A stretch of DNA of 62,881 bases. Source: Clostridia bacterium (GTDB lineage: Bacteria; Bacillota; Clostridia; Christensenellales; Borkfalkiaceae). The stretch covers positions 1 through 62,881 of the forward strand of contig CAAGNQ010000025.1 of NCBI GenBank assembly GCA_900771345.1. Direction: 5' to 3'. Below are positions 51,187-59,447 of the stretch, one piece after another; positions within the stretch are counted from its first letter, which is position 1; each line of letters starts with the position of its first letter. A model generated the notes under the pieces. That model was given only the letters and a program-made list of their open reading frames with translations, made no database searches and had not been told where the DNA came from. Position numbers and translations under genes: made by a program.

Positions 51187-52386
51187 ATGGAAAAGATTAA
51201 AATGATTACCCCTCTCGTTGAGATGGATGGCGACGAAATGACTAGAATATTATGGAAATGGATTAAAGAAATTTTAATCGAGCCTTTCGTTGACCTTAAG
51301 ACTGAATACTACGATTTGGGGCTTAAATATCGTGACCAAACTGACGACGAGGTTACTGCTTTGAGCGCAGAGGCAACTAAAAAATACGGCGTTGCCGTTA
51401 AGTGTGCAACTATTACTCCAAACGCTCAAAGGGTTGAAGAGTATTCATTAAAGAAAATGTATAAAAGTCCTAACGGCACGATAAGGGCAATGCTTGACGG
51501 CACTGTGTTTAGAGCGCCTATTTTGGTGGACGGCATTACTCCTTATATTCCTACTTGGAAAAAGCCTATTGTTATTGCAAGGCACGCTTACGGGGATATT
51601 TATAAGGCTGTTGACGGCAAGGCTACTTGTGGCAAGGCTGAACTCGTTTTCACTAACGAAAAGGGAGAAAAAGAGATTAAGACTATTCACGATTTTAATA
51701 GTGACGGTGTGGTTATGGCTATGCATAACACCGATAAGTCAATCGCTAGTTTTGCTAGGGCTTGTTTTAATTACGCCTTAGATGCAAAACTCCCACTTTG
51801 GTTTTCCACGAAGGACACCATTAGCAAAGTTTACGACGGAAACTTTAAGAAAATTTTTAACGATATTTACGAGGCCGAGTATAAGGAAAAGTTCCAAAAT
51901 GCTGGCATTGAATATATGTATACGCTTATTGACGACGTTGTTGCTAGGATAGTTAGGAGCGAAGGAGGCATTGTTTGGGCGTGCAAGAATTATGATGGTG
52001 ACGTTATGAGTGATATGGTTGCAACGGCTTACGGCAGTCTTGCAATGATGACTAGCGTTTTAGTTTCTCCTGATGGGATTTACGAGTACGAGGCTGCTCA
52101 CGGCACGGTCACAAGGCATTATTATAAGTATATTAAAGGCGAACAAACTTCAACCAACCCTGTTGCAACGATTTTTGCTTGGTCGGGCGCACTTAAAAAG
52201 AGGGGCGAACTCGACAAGTTAGACGATTTAGTTAAGTTTGGAGAAAGACTAGAAAAAGCAACCATTGATACTATAGAAAGTGGATATATGACTGGCGATT
52301 TAGTGGGATTATTCAAAAAAGAAGGAGTAACCCCTCAAAAACTATCCTCTAGAGATTTCTTAAAAGAAATCGCAAAAAGAATATAA
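51187..52386 (+). CDS. icd: NADP-dependent isocitrate dehydrogenase, type II (eukaryote-like)
   Basis: 399 aa. It converts isocitrate to 2-oxoglutarate. VEMDGDEMTRILW, the substrate loop SPNGTIRAMLDGTVFR, metal ligands in DDVVARIVRSEGG and NYDGDVMSD, and EAAHGTVTRHY are typical of the dimeric eukaryotic/bacterial type II enzyme rather than E. coli Icd. SD TTGGAGA. With the aconitase-family protein it would give the oxidative route to glutamate. Own promoter and terminator. Confidence 0.96.
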   Translation: MEKIKMITPLVEMDGDEMTRILWKWIKEILIEPFVDLKTEYYDLGLKYRDQTDDEVTALSAEATKKYGVAVKCATITPNAQRVEEYSLKKMYKSPNGTIRAMLDGTVFRAPILVDGITPYIPTWKKPIVIARHAYGDIYKAVDGKATCGKAELVFTNEKGEKEIKTIHDFNSDGVVMAMHNTDKSIASFARACFNYALDAKLPLWFSTKDTISKVYDGNFKKIFNDIYEAEYKEKFQNAGIEYMYTLIDDVVARIVRSEGGIVWACKNYDGDVMSDMVATAYGSLAMMTSVLVSPDGIYEYEAAHGTVTRHYYKYIKGEQTSTNPVATIFAWSGALKKRGELDKLDDLVKFGERLEKATIDTIESGYMTGDLVGLFKKEGVTPQKLSSRDFLKEIAKRI

Positions 52387-52395
52387 ATCAAAAAA

Positions 52396-52432
52396 ATCCA
52401 CTAGTTTAACTAGTGGATATTTTTTATTTTAG
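52396..52432. terminator. Bidirectional intrinsic terminator
   Basis: ATCCACTAG-TTTAA-CTAGTGGAT stem with A and T runs, between converging icd and mntP. Confidence 0.9.
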
Positions 52433-52442
52433 AAAGTATATT

Positions 52443-53027
52443 TTAACCAAAAATTGCTTCAATTAAACTTTTTATTGATAAAATAAAAAGTATTATTGCG
52501 CCTAGCCATTCTGCATATTGACCAAAAAGGTCACCGAGTTTTTTGCCTAATAAAAGTGCTAAACTTACTAGTGCAAAAGTCACCAAACTAATAATAATCA
52601 CGGCAATATATACTGAAAACTGAAGATTTATAAAAGTTACGCCTATTGCGAGAGCGTCAATACTAGTTGACACTGCTTGAACAAGAAGAACTAGCAAGGT
52701 TAATTTGGCAGTATTTTTCTGCTCTTTTTGCTCAGTTATTTGGCAATGATTATCTTTATAAATATCAACAACTATTTTAAGTGCAAGAACGAAAAATATG
52801 ATTGCCGAAAGATAACCGGCAAAATTACCGATAGTTTCAGAAAACAAACTGCCTATATAATACCCAAGAAGAGGCATAATTCCTTGAAAAAATGCAAATG
52901 CAACTGGCATAGACAGTTCATTTTTTTTATTTAACGAATTTTTGTATACGGCGCAGTTTGAAATTGTTAAAGCGCAGGCATCCATAGAGAGGGCTAGACC
53001 GATAAAAATTATATCTAAAACATTCAT
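52443..53027 (-). CDS. mntP: Manganese efflux pump MntP
   Basis: 194 aa, six membrane helices, family length. Conserved acidic sites in LSMDACALTISN (residues ~14-25) and STSIDALAIGVTF, and G/E-rich GKKLGDLFGQYAEWLGAIIL near the end. It exports Mn2+. SD AAAAGG. Its promoter lies at 53044-53072 and overlaps that of ung. No yybP-ykoY (Mn2+) riboswitch is visible in the short leader. Confidence 0.94.
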   Translation of the reverse strand: MNVLDIIFIGLALSMDACALTISNCAVYKNSLNKKNELSMPVAFAFFQGIMPLLGYYIGSLFSETIGNFAGYLSAIIFFVLALKIVVDIYKDNHCQITEQKEQKNTAKLTLLVLLVQAVSTSIDALAIGVTFINLQFSVYIAVIIISLVTFALVSLALLLGKKLGDLFGQYAEWLGAIILFILSIKSLIEAIFG

Positions 53028-53043
53028 AAAAAACCTTTTTATA

Positions 53044-53072
53044 AGTATATAAAATTATATTGATTTTGTCAA
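53044..53072 (-). promoter_or_regulatory. mntP promoter
   Basis: Minus strand TTGACA (53072-53067), 17-bp spacer, TATACT (53049-53044). Confidence 0.75.
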
Positions 53073-53089
53073 TGAAAATATGCTATTAT
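53060..53089 (+). promoter_or_regulatory. ung promoter, leaderless type
   Basis: TTGATT (53060-53065), 18-bp spacer, TATTAT (53084-53089) with extended -10 TGC. The predicted start is the ung ATG (53096). It overlaps the mntP promoter on the other strand. Confidence 0.6.
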
Positions 53090-53095
53090 ATAAAT

Positions 53096-53764
53096 ATGAT
53101 AAAAATAAGCGAAGAATGGGACGAGATTTTAGAGGAAGATTTTCGCACACCAACCTACTTGGCACTGCGAGAATTTTTAAAGTCTGAATATTCAAGCACG
53201 GCAATTTATCCCGACATGTTCAGCATATTTAACAGTATGAAGCGAACACCGTTTAAGGATATAAAGGTGGTACTTATAGGTCAAGACCCTTATCACAACG
53301 AAGGGCAGGCGATGGGGCTTTCCTTTTCCGTGCCGAAAGGAATAGATAAGCCACCGTCACTCGTCAATATGTTTAAGGAACTTAAGGCAGAACTCAACAT
53401 TCCAATATCAGAAAGTGGAGATTTGACAGGCTGGGCAGAACAAGGAGTATTGCTTTTAAACACCGTTTTGACGGTGAGGGCCCATCAAGCCAATTCGCAT
53501 AAACGAAAGGGTTGGGAACAATTTACCGATAGTATTATAAAGAAGATTTCTGACAACAAAGAAAACGTGGTATTTTTACTTTGGGGAGGGAATGCCCGAA
53601 GCAAAAAGCCATTAATTGACGGGGAAAAGCACTTAATTTTAGAGTGCGCTCACCCAAGCCCACTTTCTGCATATAACGGTTTTTTCGGCTGTGGGCATTT
53701 TAGAAAAACTAACGAATTTTTAATTAGCAAAGGCATCTCGCCTATTGACTGGGGTAAGTTATGA
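53096..53764 (+). CDS. ung: Uracil-DNA glycosylase
   Basis: 222 aa from ATG 53096; in-frame starts further upstream lie in the promoter. Family 1 UDG: GQDPYHNEGQAMGLSFSVP (catalytic Asp and water-activating region), LLLNTVLTV, and HPSPLSAYNGFFGC at the DNA-intercalation loop. It removes uracil from DNA. No SD; a leaderless mRNA is predicted. It overlaps the next gene by 4 nt. Confidence 0.96.
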   Translation: MIKISEEWDEILEEDFRTPTYLALREFLKSEYSSTAIYPDMFSIFNSMKRTPFKDIKVVLIGQDPYHNEGQAMGLSFSVPKGIDKPPSLVNMFKELKAELNIPISESGDLTGWAEQGVLLLNTVLTVRAHQANSHKRKGWEQFTDSIIKKISDNKENVVFLLWGGNARSKKPLIDGEKHLILECAHPSPLSAYNGFFGCGHFRKTNEFLISKGISPIDWGKL

Positions 53765-54969
53765 AATATATTGTAATATTAGGAGATGGAATGGCAGATT
53801 TTCCTATTCCATCGTTAGAAAACAAAACGCCACTAATGGTAGCAAAAAAGCCGTACATTGATAGTCTTGCGAAAGATGGAGAGGTAGGACTTTGCGTAAC
53901 CGTGCCTTGTGGGATGAAACCGGGAAGCGACGTTGCAAACCTATCTGTTTTGGGATATAATCCAAAGACGAGTTATACCGGCCGTTCGCCTTTAGAGGCT
54001 GCCTCTATCGGTATAGCACTTAAGGATACTGACGTAACTCTTAGGGCAAATTTAGTTACTTTATCTAGCGAGAGTGATTATGCCGAAAAAACTATGGTTG
54101 ACTATAGTGGTGGGGAAATTTCTACTAGCGAGGCAAAAGAGTTAATCGAATATTTAAAAGAGCATCTCGATAATGAAAAATATACCTTTTACACAGGTAT
54201 AAGTTACAGGCATTGTTTAGTCGTTGATAAAGGAAATATCGTGGGCGATTTGACTCCCCCTCACGACATTACTGGTAGAAAAATTAAAGAGTATCTACCA
54301 AAAAGCGAGAACAGTCAAGCATATTTAGAAATGATGAAAAAAAGTTACGAACTTTTAAAAGACCATCCTATAAATATCAAGAGAATAAAAGACGGAAAGC
54401 GCCCTGCTAATTCGGTATGGTTTTGGGGAGAAGGAACAAAACCTAATCTTGAAAAGTTTGAAGATAAATTTAACCTTAAAGGTGGGATGATTTCTGCCGT
54501 TGACCTACTTAAAGGCATAGGCAAACTCACGGGTATGAAAAATATTGAGGTTGAGGGGGCTACGGGTAATTACGATACTAATTTTAAGGGCAAAGCAGAG
54601 GCAACCTTAAAAGGACTTTTAGACGGTCTTGATTTTATTTATCTTCATATGGAAGCGCCAGACGAGTGTGGGCACCACGGGGATATAGAGCATAAAATCT
54701 ATTCTATTGAGGAGATTGACAAGGTAGTTGAAATTATTGCCGAAGGATTAAAGGCAAGTGGGGAGGACTTCTCAATGCTTATTTGCCCTGACCACCCGAC
54801 TCCCATTTCTATAATGACTCACTGTGCCGACCCTATTCCTTATCTAATTTATAGGAGCAACGAGAAAAAAGCATTTGGCGTTAAAGGTTATGACGAGGCA
54901 GAGGCAAAAAAGACAAATATTATGGTGCAGTCAGGAGAGGCACTTATGAAAAAATTCTTAAATAAATAA
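53761..54969 (+). CDS. apgM: Cofactor-independent phosphoglycerate mutase, archaeal type (ApgM-like)
   Basis: 402 aa. Alkaline-phosphatase-fold metalloenzyme: N-terminal VILGDGMADFP, metal-coordinating GSDVANLSVLGYNP and nearby Ser, EAPDECGHHGDIEHK and CPDHPTPI. It interconverts 3- and 2-phosphoglycerate. A branch of this family in clostridia has been proposed to act as homoserine kinase, and the sequence alone cannot separate the two. It overlaps ung by 4 nt. Confidence 0.9.
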   Translation: MKYIVILGDGMADFPIPSLENKTPLMVAKKPYIDSLAKDGEVGLCVTVPCGMKPGSDVANLSVLGYNPKTSYTGRSPLEAASIGIALKDTDVTLRANLVTLSSESDYAEKTMVDYSGGEISTSEAKELIEYLKEHLDNEKYTFYTGISYRHCLVVDKGNIVGDLTPPHDITGRKIKEYLPKSENSQAYLEMMKKSYELLKDHPINIKRIKDGKRPANSVWFWGEGTKPNLEKFEDKFNLKGGMISAVDLLKGIGKLTGMKNIEVEGATGNYDTNFKGKAEATLKGLLDGLDFIYLHMEAPDECGHHGDIEHKIYSIEEIDKVVEIIAEGLKASGEDFSMLICPDHPTPISIMTHCADPIPYLIYRSNEKKAFGVKGYDEAEAKKTNIMVQSGEALMKKFLNK

Positions 54970-54977
54970 AATTACGA

Positions 54978-55018
54978 CAAATTTTACCGACGCATTTTTT
55001 GTGTCGGTAATTTTTTTT
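54978..55018 (+). terminator. Intrinsic terminator
   Basis: TTACCGAC/GTCGGTAA stem with a T-rich loop, followed by TTTTTTTT. Confidence 0.9.
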
Positions 55019-55019
55019 G

Positions 55020-55048
55020 GCATAACGCAAAAAAGAGTAGCATATAGT
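55020..55048 (+). promoter_or_regulatory. Possible sigma-E sporulation promoter
   Basis: GCATAAC (55020-55026), 14-bp spacer, CATATAGT (55041-55048). The -10 fits CATAnnnT of sigma-E; the -35 is partial. The context (spoIVFA/spoIVFB-like genes) supports it. Confidence 0.4.
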
Positions 55049-55078
55049 TTTATAGACTAAACGAAAAGGAGAACGAAA

Positions 55079-55897
55079 ATGAACGAAAAATTACAGTATG
55101 CTACTATGTTAGAAATTCCCGTTAGCACTTGTAGCGTTACCACGATTTCATCACGGAAAAGAAAACCGAAAAAGAAAAAGGTGACTAGTCACGAGCAAGT
55201 TAAAGAACAACTAGTAAACAAGGTGAATTCTGAAGTTAACGAGGAAAGTGCAAAACTATACGAGGGTTATTCTGAAAACACTTACGGCAGTTTAGAGCAA
55301 ACTGAAAATGTGCAGGAGGAAAACTATGCTCAAACGCAAGAGCAAGAGTATGAAACTGAAAAACCTATTAAAGAGAGCAAGAAGTTTTCGGTTATCGGCG
55401 TTCAACTTGCAATAGTTTTCGCCCTTATTACGGCAATTTTTTTGACAAATGCATTTTATCCCGATAGTGGAATAAACGTGTTTATGCGAGAGGTGTTTGG
55501 TGGTAATTCGATTTCAACGGTAACGCCAGATGAAAGAACTTACGACGAGTTTGCGCCTGTCGTTGCACTTTCTAACGGTGCAACTGCACTAGTTGAAAAC
55601 GGTGTGATAAATCTTTCGGGCGAGGGAAGTATTTATGCGCCTTGTAACGGCAAAATTACTGCAATATCTTCAGGCGAGGATGGGAAGTTTACTATTGAAG
55701 TTTCCCACAGTGAAAATTTTAAGACGGTATTATCTGGAGTAGATTACGCATACGTTGAATTGAACGACCAGGTTTATTTTAATATCCCCGTAGGATATAC
55801 TCAATCTGGCCAAGTTAAAATGTGCTTTACCGACGAGCAGGGCGTTACTATAACTAACTATCAACTAATTGAAAATACGGTGGTATGGGCAGTATAA
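55079..55897 (+). CDS. SpoIVFA-like membrane protein with degenerate M23 domain
   Basis: 272 aa. A charged cytoplasmic N terminus (~residues 1-105, with RKRKPKKKK), one membrane helix (~108-130), then an external domain (~170-272) with a LytM/M23-like beta pattern (GSIYAPCNGKITAIS, then YVELNDQVYFNIPVGY) lacking metal ligands. Size, topology and partnership with the downstream M50 protease fit SpoIVFA, the anchor/inhibitor of SpoIVFB. SD AAAAGGAGAA. It overlaps the next gene by 13 nt. Confidence 0.8.
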   Translation: MNEKLQYATMLEIPVSTCSVTTISSRKRKPKKKKVTSHEQVKEQLVNKVNSEVNEESAKLYEGYSENTYGSLEQTENVQEENYAQTQEQEYETEKPIKESKKFSVIGVQLAIVFALITAIFLTNAFYPDSGINVFMREVFGGNSISTVTPDERTYDEFAPVVALSNGATALVENGVINLSGEGSIYAPCNGKITAISSGEDGKFTIEVSHSENFKTVLSGVDYAYVELNDQVYFNIPVGYTQSGQVKMCFTDEQGVTITNYQLIENTVVWAV

Positions 55898-56721
55898 AAT
55901 TTTCTGCTCATCCTCTGTTTTACGTGTTTGGGCTTTACTATGCGTTTACGGGCAAGATATTGGTATTCGTAATATATACCATTTGCGCCCTCTTGCACGA
56001 ACTAGGTCACTCGTTCGTCGCATCAAATGCTGGTTATCGACTAAACAATATAACCCTAATGCCCTTTGGCGCTGTCGCCAAAGGGGACATTGAAGGGCTT
56101 AAACTTGTGGACGAAATTAAAATAGCCCTTGCAGGTCCTCTTTGTAGTCTTGCAATCGGGCTTTTTTTTCTTTCGCTATGGTGGGTTTTCCCTGAAGTAT
56201 ATGCGTTTACCGATATAGCGGCAGAGGCTAACTTTTCTATGGCAATGGTAAACTTCTTGCCCATATTTCCACTTGACGGGGGGAGAGTTTTGTCGGCTTA
56301 TACCACCTTAAAGTTTGGAAGCAAGGTTTCAAATATTATTACTAAGATTATGGGAGCAGTCTTGTCTATTCTGCTTTTTATAGGTTTTATAATAACCCTT
56401 TTTTATACGATAAATTTATCGCTGTTATTTTTTTCTATGTTCGTGCTTTTCGGCACTTTTGGAAAAGCGAGAGAGAATAAATACGTTAAACTTTTTTCTG
56501 CCGTAAGCCAGAACAGATTAAAAAGGGGAATGGTTGTAAAAACGCAGGCTGTAGACAGTGCGATAAGTATAAGAAGGTTATTAGCATTGCTTGATGAAAA
56601 CTTTTTTAACGAAATAAAAGTTTATCAAAACGGAAAATATCTAGCCACTCTTTCGCAAGAACGAATAAATAAGATTATTGAAAATGCAGACGTATATTCC
56701 TCATTAGAAAGGTACGTTTAG
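55885..56721 (+). CDS. spoIVFB: M50 site-2 protease, SpoIVFB-like
   Basis: 278 aa, about six membrane helices. Zinc site HELGH at residues 38-42 and third ligand Asp131 in FPLDGGR. SpoIVFB cleaves pro-sigma-K in the mother cell. It is coupled to the SpoIVFA-like gene (13-nt overlap). The C-terminal ~70 residues resemble a CBS-like tail (MVVKTQAVDSAISIRRLLALL in part). The assignment as SpoIVFB rests on this pairing. Confidence 0.88.
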   Translation: MGSIKFSAHPLFYVFGLYYAFTGKILVFVIYTICALLHELGHSFVASNAGYRLNNITLMPFGAVAKGDIEGLKLVDEIKIALAGPLCSLAIGLFFLSLWWVFPEVYAFTDIAAEANFSMAMVNFLPIFPLDGGRVLSAYTTLKFGSKVSNIITKIMGAVLSILLFIGFIITLFYTINLSLLFFSMFVLFGTFGKARENKYVKLFSAVSQNRLKRGMVVKTQAVDSAISIRRLLALLDENFFNEIKVYQNGKYLATLSQERINKIIENADVYSSLERYV

Positions 56722-56746
56722 ATAACAAAAATTTCAATATGTTGTG

Positions 56747-56804
56747 GTCGAGGTTTTAAATTACTTCTAAATGTGGAGAAGTGTAAAAAAACCTCGATTT
56801 TTAT
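56747..56804 (+). terminator. Terminator after spoIVFB
   Basis: TCGAGGTTTT pairs with AAAAACCTCGA around an inner ACTTCT/AGAAGT hairpin, followed by TTTTTATTT. Confidence 0.8.
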
Positions 56805-56834
56805 TTAAAAACTTTAAAAAATCCCATAAAAAAC

Positions 56835-56863
56835 TTGACATTAGTTTGTTTATTTAGTATAAT
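56835..56863 (+). promoter_or_regulatory. rpmG-secE-nusG promoter
   Basis: TTGACA (56835-56840), 17-bp spacer, TATAAT (56858-56863): full consensus. Start near 56870. Confidence 0.88.
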
Positions 56864-56870
56864 CAATAAG

Positions 56871-56898
56871 CATCTCGGAATCCGAGGTGTAATTTTTT
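56871..56898 (+). promoter_or_regulatory. Hairpin with U-tract at the start of the rpmG leader
   Basis: CATCTCGG-AAT-CCGAGGTG followed by TAATTTTTT. It lies at the very 5' end of the predicted transcript. It could act as an attenuator, a 5' stabilising hairpin or a terminator of a tiny RNA. Confidence 0.55.
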
Positions 56899-56917
56899 GA
56901 TGTTCGGAAGGTGCATT

Positions 56918-57082
56918 ATGGCAGCAAAAGGAGCAAGAGCAAAGATAACTTTGGCTTGTACGGAGTGCAAGCAAAGAAATTATGATACTTTTAAAAACAA
57001 GAAAAACGACGCTGAAAGATTAGAAATGAAAAAGTATTGTAAATTCTGCAAAAAGCATACTACACACAAGGAAGCAAAATAA
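56918..57082 (+). CDS. rpmG: 50S ribosomal protein L33
   Basis: 54 aa from ATG 56918 (SD GGAAGGTG); in-frame ATGs upstream lie in the leader. Zinc-ribbon form, with CTEC and CKFC pairs. It precedes secE and nusG as in most Firmicutes. Confidence 0.95.
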   Translation: MAAKGARAKITLACTECKQRNYDTFKNKKNDAERLEMKKYCKFCKKHTTHKEAK

Positions 57083-57131
57083 TTTAGTTTTGCTATTATA
57101 TCCCTTACTATGAGGGGGAAAAAGGGGCAAT

Positions 57132-57434
57132 ATGGAAGATAAGAAAAAGGTTAGCACTGGCGATTATCTTGCAGTTGACGGTAACGCCAAGAAAAAAGAA
57201 AACGCTAAAAAATCTAAACCGAAGAATAAAAAGCCGAGTTTTTTTGCTAAGATTGGTAGCAAAATGAAGGACGTGTTCTCTGAACTTAAAAAGGTTTCGT
57301 GGCCGTCTTTTTCAAAGGTTGTAAAACAAACAGGTATTGTTTTAGCAGTAGTCCTGGTGTTTTTGGTTGTCATAACTGCGTTTGACGGTGGTCTTATTGA
57401 GTTGTTTCAGTTTATTTCAAAAAAGAGGGTGTAA
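57132..57434 (+). CDS. secE: Preprotein translocase subunit SecE
   Basis: 100 aa. A Lys-rich N-terminal extension (~40 residues), the conserved amphipathic FSELKKVSWPSFSKVVKQT segment, and one membrane helix (~70-92). It clamps SecY. SD AAAGGGG. nusG starts 3 nt after its stop. Confidence 0.96.
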   Translation: MEDKKKVSTGDYLAVDGNAKKKENAKKSKPKNKKPSFFAKIGSKMKDVFSELKKVSWPSFSKVVKQTGIVLAVVLVFLVVITAFDGGLIELFQFISKKRV

Positions 57435-57437
57435 ACT

Positions 57438-57983
57438 ATGGCAGAAGAACAAGCAAGATGGTATGTTATCCACACATATTCTGGCTATGAGGCTATGGTT
57501 AAGGATAGTTTGGAAAAACTCATTGAAAACAACAACTTGCAGGAGAATATCTTCGAGATAAAGATTCCTATGGAGGAAACTTTGGAAGAGAAAGCAAACG
57601 GCAAGAAGAAAATCGTTGAGAGAAAGAAGTTCCCTTGTTACGTTTTTTTGAAGATGATATACTCTAACGACATTTGGTACCTAGTAACAAATACGCGTGG
57701 TGTAACAGGCTTCGTTGGTCCACAAGGTAGGCCACTTCCATTAACCGAAGAGGAAGTTGCGAGAATGGGGCTTGAAGAGGTTGCCGTTGAAATAGATTTC
57801 GTTGTTGGTGACACCGTTTCTATCGTTTCAGGACCACTAGAATCTTTCTGTGGCGTTGTAACTTCTCTGATAGAGAGCACGCAAAAAGTTATGGTTAACG
57901 TAGAGATGTTTGGAAGGAAAACTGACGTAGAACTAGATTTCGTGCAAGTTAAAAAGGTTAATGCAGTTCAAGAAAGTAATTAA
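57438..57983 (+). CDS. nusG: Transcription termination/antitermination protein NusG
   Basis: 181 aa. NGN domain (WYVIHTYSGYEAMVKDSLEK in part) and C-terminal KOW domain (VGDTVSIVSGPLESFCGVV in part). It binds RNA polymerase and couples transcription with translation or Rho. It is followed by the L11-L1 genes after a 115-nt leader. Confidence 0.97.
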   Translation: MAEEQARWYVIHTYSGYEAMVKDSLEKLIENNNLQENIFEIKIPMEETLEEKANGKKKIVERKKFPCYVFLKMIYSNDIWYLVTNTRGVTGFVGPQGRPLPLTEEEVARMGLEEVAVEIDFVVGDTVSIVSGPLESFCGVVTSLIESTQKVMVNVEMFGRKTDVELDFVQVKKVNAVQESN

Positions 57984-58007
57984 ACATTATATATAATTAA
58001 AAGCAAA

Positions 58008-58085
58008 TCATTCGGAAGTTCCGATTGAAATAAGTGGGAGTTGTGTTAAATTTTTTACACTGGCATAACGCTATTACCACTATAT
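58008..58085 (+). promoter_or_regulatory. Structured leader before rplK
   Basis: Several pairing segments: TCGGAA-GT-TCCGA (58012-58025), AGTGG (58032-58036) with CCACT (58076-58080), and GTGT/ACAC within. Its position before rplK-rplA suggests autoregulation by L1, as known in other bacteria, but I did not match a defined motif. Confidence 0.4.
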
Positions 58086-58098
58086 GGAGGAAACAAAT

Positions 58099-58524
58099 AT
58101 GGCAAAGAAAGTTACTGCAATTGTTAAATTGCAACTACCAGCAGGCAAGGCAACTCCTGGTCCACCGGTTGGTTCAACTTTAGGTCCTCACGGTATTAAC
58201 ATTCCTGGATTCACAAAAGAATTTAATGCTAAAACACAGGACCAAGCAGGTCTTATCATTCCTGTTGTAATGACTATTTATCAAGACCGTTCATTCACAT
58301 TTATCTTAAAGACCCCACCAGCACCTGTTCTAATTAAGAAAGCGTGTGGTATTGAAAGTGCGTCTGCTGCGCCTAATAAAAACAAGGTTGCTAAGATAAC
58401 CAAGGCACAAGTTGAGGAAATCGCAAAAGTTAAAATGCCAGACCTTAACGCAAATACACTAGAGAGTGCAATGAGCATGATTGCAGGCACTGCTAGAAGT
58501 ATGGGTGTAGAAGTCGTAGATTAA
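58099..58524 (+). CDS. rplK: 50S ribosomal protein L11
   Basis: 141 aa from ATG 58099 (SD TGGAGG; the ATG at 58084 overlaps the SD). KLQLPAGKATPGPPVGSTLG and the C-terminal GTARSMGVEV are standard. It forms the GTPase-associated centre with L10/L7-L12. Confidence 0.98.
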   Translation: MAKKVTAIVKLQLPAGKATPGPPVGSTLGPHGINIPGFTKEFNAKTQDQAGLIIPVVMTIYQDRSFTFILKTPPAPVLIKKACGIESASAAPNKNKVAKITKAQVEEIAKVKMPDLNANTLESAMSMIAGTARSMGVEVVD

Positions 58525-58576
58525 GAAAATAGTGGGAGGGATAAATTTCCCGAATGTACCACAGGAGGTAATTTAA

Positions 58577-59263
58577 ATGAAACACGGAAAAAAATATATC
58601 GACAGTGCAAAAGCTATCGAGCCTGCAAAACTTTATGAAGTTGACGAGGCAATCGGTTTAGTTCTAGACACTGCTAAAGCAAAATTTGATGAAACAGTTG
58701 AACTTCACGTTCGTTTAGGCGTAGACCCAAAACAAGCCGACCAACAAGTTAGAGGCGTTTTAGTTCTTCCTAACGGAACTGGTAAGGACGTAAAGGTATT
58801 AGTTCTTGCAAAAGGCGAGAAGGCTGACATAGCAAAAGAGGCTGGTGCTGATTTTGTTGGTGCAGAAGAAATGGTTCAAAAAATTCAAACAGAAAACTGG
58901 TTTGATTACGACGTAATTATCACAACCCCTGATATGATGGGATTAGTTGGTCGTATCGGTAAGATTTTAGGACCTAAAGGCTTAATGCCTAACCCTAAGT
59001 CAGGAACGGTCACTATGGACGTTGCTAAAGCCATTAAGGATACAAAAGCAGGTAAGGTTGAGTACAGACTTGATAAGAATGCTATCATCCACTGTGCAAT
59101 CGGTAAGAAGAGTTTCGGCAATCAAAAGATTAAAGAAAACTACGAAGCACTTATGGAAGCAATCGTTAAGGCTAAACCAGCAGCAGCCAAAGGACAATAC
59201 GTTAAGAGCGTTGCACTTGCAAGCACGATGGGTCCTGGCGTAAAAATTAATGCTAAAATTTAG
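58577..59263 (+). CDS. rplA: 50S ribosomal protein L1
   Basis: 228 aa. KHGKKYIDSAKAIE at the start, the rRNA-binding core, and GKILGPKGLMPNPKSGTV. It binds 23S rRNA at the L1 stalk and may regulate its own mRNA. SD AGGAGG. The rplJ promoter begins at its stop codon. Confidence 0.98.
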   Translation: MKHGKKYIDSAKAIEPAKLYEVDEAIGLVLDTAKAKFDETVELHVRLGVDPKQADQQVRGVLVLPNGTGKDVKVLVLAKGEKADIAKEAGADFVGAEEMVQKIQTENWFDYDVIITTPDMMGLVGRIGKILGPKGLMPNPKSGTVTMDVAKAIKDTKAGKVEYRLDKNAIIHCAIGKKSFGNQKIKENYEALMEAIVKAKPAAAKGQYVKSVALASTMGPGVKINAKI

Positions 59264-59292
59264 TTGACAAGCTTAAATTTTAGTGCTATAAT
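59264..59292 (+). promoter_or_regulatory. rplJ-rplL promoter
   Basis: TTGACA (59264-59269), 17-bp spacer, TATAAT (59287-59292) with TGC extension: full consensus. It starts 1 nt after rplA. Confidence 0.88.
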
Positions 59293-59307
59293 CAAGCAGT
59301 AAATTAA

Positions 59308-59426
59308 ATAGCCTAAGACAGTAGGTGTTAACTTATCGAATTTCGATAGACCAACCGAGGCGAACAAAAAGAGCGTATAGAATATCTATGCCCTTGTGTT
59401 CGTGTCGGACGCAAGGGCTTTTTCAT
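59308..59426 (+). ncRNA. Ribosomal protein L10 leader
   Basis: CCTAAGACAGTAGGTG near 59312-59327 and TTAACTTATCG just after are the L10-leader core; the 3' end is an intrinsic terminator (GCCCTTG/CAAGGGC, about 59391-59421, then TTTTT). Binding of the L10-(L12) complex is known to repress the operon. Confidence 0.88.
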
Positions 59427-59447
59427 TAAAACAAGGAGGTAATAAAG

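Noticed and set aside
53028..53043. Mn2+ (yybP-ykoY) riboswitch before mntP
   Set aside because: The predicted leader is about 10-15 nt, too short for the aptamer.
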